Positions 62,273 through 64,000 of a stretch of DNA of 64,000 bases are shown here, one piece after another. The notes under the pieces were generated by a model that worked only from the letters and a program-made list of their open reading frames with translations, had not been told where the DNA came from and ran no database searches. Positions within the stretch are counted from its first letter, which is position 1. Each line of letters starts with the position of its first letter. Made by a program: the position numbers and the translations under genes. The DNA lies in assembly GCA_035295125.1 (NCBI GenBank), contig DATGJP010000027.1, forward strand, positions 11,083-75,082. The letters run 5' to 3'. Origin of the DNA: JAICMB01 sp035295125. GTDB taxonomy: Bacteria; Acidobacteriota; Terriglobia; Bryobacterales; Bryobacteraceae.

Positions 62273-63031
62273 ATGGCCATTGACCTGGAACGATTGCGCG
62301 CTCGCTTCCCAGCACGGCATATCGAATGGCACGACGTGATCGATTCGACGATGAAGGTCGCGACCGGGCTGGCGGCCTCGGGATCCCCGCATGGAACGGC
62401 TGTAGGAGCCGAAGAGCAGACCGCGGGAATCGGGCGCTATGGCCGGCATTGGCATTCTGAACCGGAATCGGGCATTTACATGTCGCTCATCCTCCGCCTG
62501 CCCGTCGGTCCGGACAGGCTGCCGCTTGTGACGCTCGCGCTCGGGCTGGCAGTTGTAAACGCTATCCACAAAGCCACGGACGTCACCTGCGACATTCGTT
62601 GGCCGAACGACGTGCTTGCGGGCGGGAAGAAGTGTTGCGGCATTCTGACGCAGTTCGAACCCCCCGCGATTGTCGCCGGTATTGGCATCAATGTGAATCA
62701 GCCGGCATTTCCCGGCGAAATCGCCGCCATCGCAACGTCCCTTCGAATCGCGTCGGGCCGCATCCATTCGCGCGAACAAATCATCTCTGAACTGTTGCCC
62801 GACATCGACTCCTATTGCGGTCTCCTCGCCAGTGAAGGCGCCGACCCGATTCTGCGCCTGTTCACCCAAGCCTCGAGCTATGTGAGCGGCCGCCGGGTGA
62901 CGGTGGATCAAGGCGATCACGTCCTGAACGGCACCACTGCGGGGCTGAACGCCGCAGGCTTTCTCATGCTTCAGGGCGACGACGGCAAGCTCCACCAAAT
63001 CATCGCAGGAGGTGTACGACCATGCTCCTAG
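62273..63031 (+). CDS. birA: Biotin-[acetyl-CoA-carboxylase] ligase
   Basis: The 252-residue ligase attaches biotin to the carboxyl carrier protein of acetyl-CoA carboxylase. It has the catalytic GRYGRHWHS loop, the biotin-site IRWPNDVLAGGKKCCGIL, and a C-terminal SH3-like domain. There is no N-terminal helix-turn-helix, so unlike E. coli BirA it cannot act as the bio repressor. It overlaps coaX by 10 bases. Confidence 0.94.
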   Translation: MAIDLERLRARFPARHIEWHDVIDSTMKVATGLAASGSPHGTAVGAEEQTAGIGRYGRHWHSEPESGIYMSLILRLPVGPDRLPLVTLALGLAVVNAIHKATDVTCDIRWPNDVLAGGKKCCGILTQFEPPAIVAGIGINVNQPAFPGEIAAIATSLRIASGRIHSREQIISELLPDIDSYCGLLASEGADPILRLFTQASSYVSGRRVTVDQGDHVLNGTTAGLNAAGFLMLQGDDGKLHQIIAGGVRPCS

Positions 63032-63777
63032 CCATCGACACAGGAAACAGCAACATCACGATCGGACTGTTCGAGAATCGCAAACTCGCGAAGACGTGGC
63101 GCCTGCGCACGATTCGAGAACAGACGTCGGATGAACTTGGCGTGCTGATGCGAAACCTGTTCGAGCCGACCAAGATTGACGGCGTAGTGATCGCCAGCGT
63201 CGTCCCGCCGCTGGACGGCCAGTTGGAGGCCATGGCTCGCGAGTACTTTCACTGCGAGCCGCTCTTTATCACCCCCGACACTGACATTGGAATTCGAGTT
63301 CTGTATGACAACCCGCGCGAGGTCGGCGCGGACCGCGTGGTGAATGGCGTCGCGGCGTTTCAACTGTACGGTGGGCCCTGCGTGGTCGCAGACCTCGGCA
63401 CCACCATCAACTTCGACGTGGTCTCCAGAAACGGCGAATATCTCGGCGGCCTGCTTTGCCCCGGCATCGGAATCTCGATTCAGTCGCTGGCGGCGCGAAC
63501 GGCGCGTCTTCCGGTGGTCGACTTCCGGCGTCCCGAAAAGCTGGTCGGCTCCAACACGGTTGGCAGCATCCAGTCAGGCCTTTACTATGGCTTCGTGGGT
63601 CTGATTGATGGAATCCTGGAGCGCGTGATCGCCGAACTCGGCCCCGAGACGAAGACGATCGCCACCGGCGGGCAGGCTCACCTCATCAAGCAAGCCTCAC
63701 GGTTAATCCAGGAAGTAAACGAGGACCTGACGCTCCAAGGCCTCGAAATGATATGGCATCGGAACAAGACGAAATAG
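63022..63777 (+). CDS. coaX: Type III pantothenate kinase
   Basis: CoaX phosphorylates pantothenate, the first step of coenzyme A synthesis. The 251-residue protein has the ASKHA-fold motifs DTGNSNITIGLF (phosphate 1), GADRVVNGVAA, and DLGTTINFDVV (phosphate 2). ATG 63022 lies within the end of birA. The next gene starts inside coaX at 63753. This type is not feedback-inhibited by CoA, in contrast to CoaA. Confidence 0.96.
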   Translation: MLLAIDTGNSNITIGLFENRKLAKTWRLRTIREQTSDELGVLMRNLFEPTKIDGVVIASVVPPLDGQLEAMAREYFHCEPLFITPDTDIGIRVLYDNPREVGADRVVNGVAAFQLYGGPCVVADLGTTINFDVVSRNGEYLGGLLCPGIGISIQSLAARTARLPVVDFRRPEKLVGSNTVGSIQSGLYYGFVGLIDGILERVIAELGPETKTIATGGQAHLIKQASRLIQEVNEDLTLQGLEMIWHRNKTK

Positions 63778-64000
63778 ACTGGCACCCCTCAAACTACTTC
63801 AATTACTTCACCGAGGTTGAGGATCATTTCCGGAAGACGCGCGGCACCGGCATGTGGTTGATGTCGACGCTCGACTGGGCGCTTGTCGAAGGCTGGAAAA
63901 ACGCCGGTATTCCTCTGGAAGCCGTGCTGCGTGGCATAGAGATCGCTTTTGAGAAGTGGCGGAGCAAGAAGAGCAAGCTCCGCATGATCAATTCCGTTGC
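63753..64000 (+). CDS. Partial gene of unknown function, cut by the window edge
   Basis: An open frame from ATG 63753 overlaps the end of coaX by 25 bases and runs to the last base without a stop. The 82 visible residues begin MASEQDEIDWHPSNYFNYF and are mostly helical, with WLMSTLDWALVEGW and GIPLEAVLRGIEIAFEKW as clear amphipathic helices. I recall similar unnamed proteins in Acidobacteria but cannot name a function. The overlap and strand suit cotranscription with coaX. Confidence 0.65.
   Translation, partial: MASEQDEIDWHPSNYFNYFTEVEDHFRKTRGTGMWLMSTLDWALVEGWKNAGIPLEAVLRGIEIAFEKWRSKKSKLRMINSV

Overview
The window looks like a chromosomal segment of a GC-rich acidobacterium, probably of the Bryobacteraceae/Solibacteraceae type. 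This is inferred from a PadR regulator coupled to a very large MacB/FtsX-type ADOP permease, many exported beta-propeller and TIM-barrel hydrolases, a PIG-L/LigK pair, and short hairpin-forming intergenic repeats. Most of it is ordinary chromosome. I see no rRNA, tRNA, insertion sequence, prophage or CRISPR array.

Layout. 1-3740 holds the tail of a probable UDP-GlcNAc 2-epimerase, a ClpB-D2-like AAA+ ATPase, guaB and an rluD-type pseudouridine synthase. 3727-7286 (minus strand) holds the ADOP permease, its PadR regulator with a well-formed promoter and operator, and a PhnB-like VOC protein. 7475-13336 (minus) carries clpP, a phosphoglucose-isomerase-like protein coupled to a BNR-repeat protein, and comEC. 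13431-20930 holds a PQQ-type propeller protein, feoAB, a divergent hsp20 with a consensus-like promoter, a frameshifted htpX, an RlmI-like methyltransferase, a DnaJ-domain protein and a membrane protein. 20927-25369 is a group of exported proteins (cupin, NHL propeller, alpha/beta hydrolase, beta-barrel, metallophosphoesterase). 25440-29039 is a tightly coupled, uncharacterised operon of a DUF3142-like lipoprotein, a helical-repeat protein and a GNAT.

29119-33629 (minus) is the conserved rpmH-rnpA-yidD-yidC-jag-mnmE block, in which rnpA has no canonical start codon. A POT peptide transporter and a receiver-domain protein follow. 35994-38660 (minus) is a DUF6141-like membrane protein/NarX-type kinase/NarL-type regulator operon. 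38860-45391 (minus) is an RraA-like protein plus a tripartite RND efflux pump. 45793-49278 (minus) holds a twice-frameshifted SDR, an SRPBCC protein, an ArsR regulator, an exported galactose mutarotase and an intact SDR. 49391-58802 holds an M1 peptidase, a 4-oxalomesaconate hydratase/CHA aldolase pair (gallate/protocatechuate meta-cleavage lower steps) and several hydrolases and small enzymes. 58891-64000 is a housekeeping operon, valS-nadC-birA-coaX, with an unknown gene cut by the right edge.

The most noteworthy signals are: (a) single-base indels in or near short runs that break htpX, one SDR (twice) and probably the M1 peptidase signal peptide, which are either sequence errors or recent pseudogenes; (b) the near-leaderless padR promoter with a palindrome over the -10 and start region; (c) two far-apart palindromes of identical architecture, ATACCA-N6-TGGTAT; (d) two families of intergenic hairpin repeats plus a four-hairpin cluster; (e) the uncharacterised DUF3142/solenoid/GNAT operon; and (f) a free-standing homologue of the isomerase half of Tal-Pgi fusion proteins.
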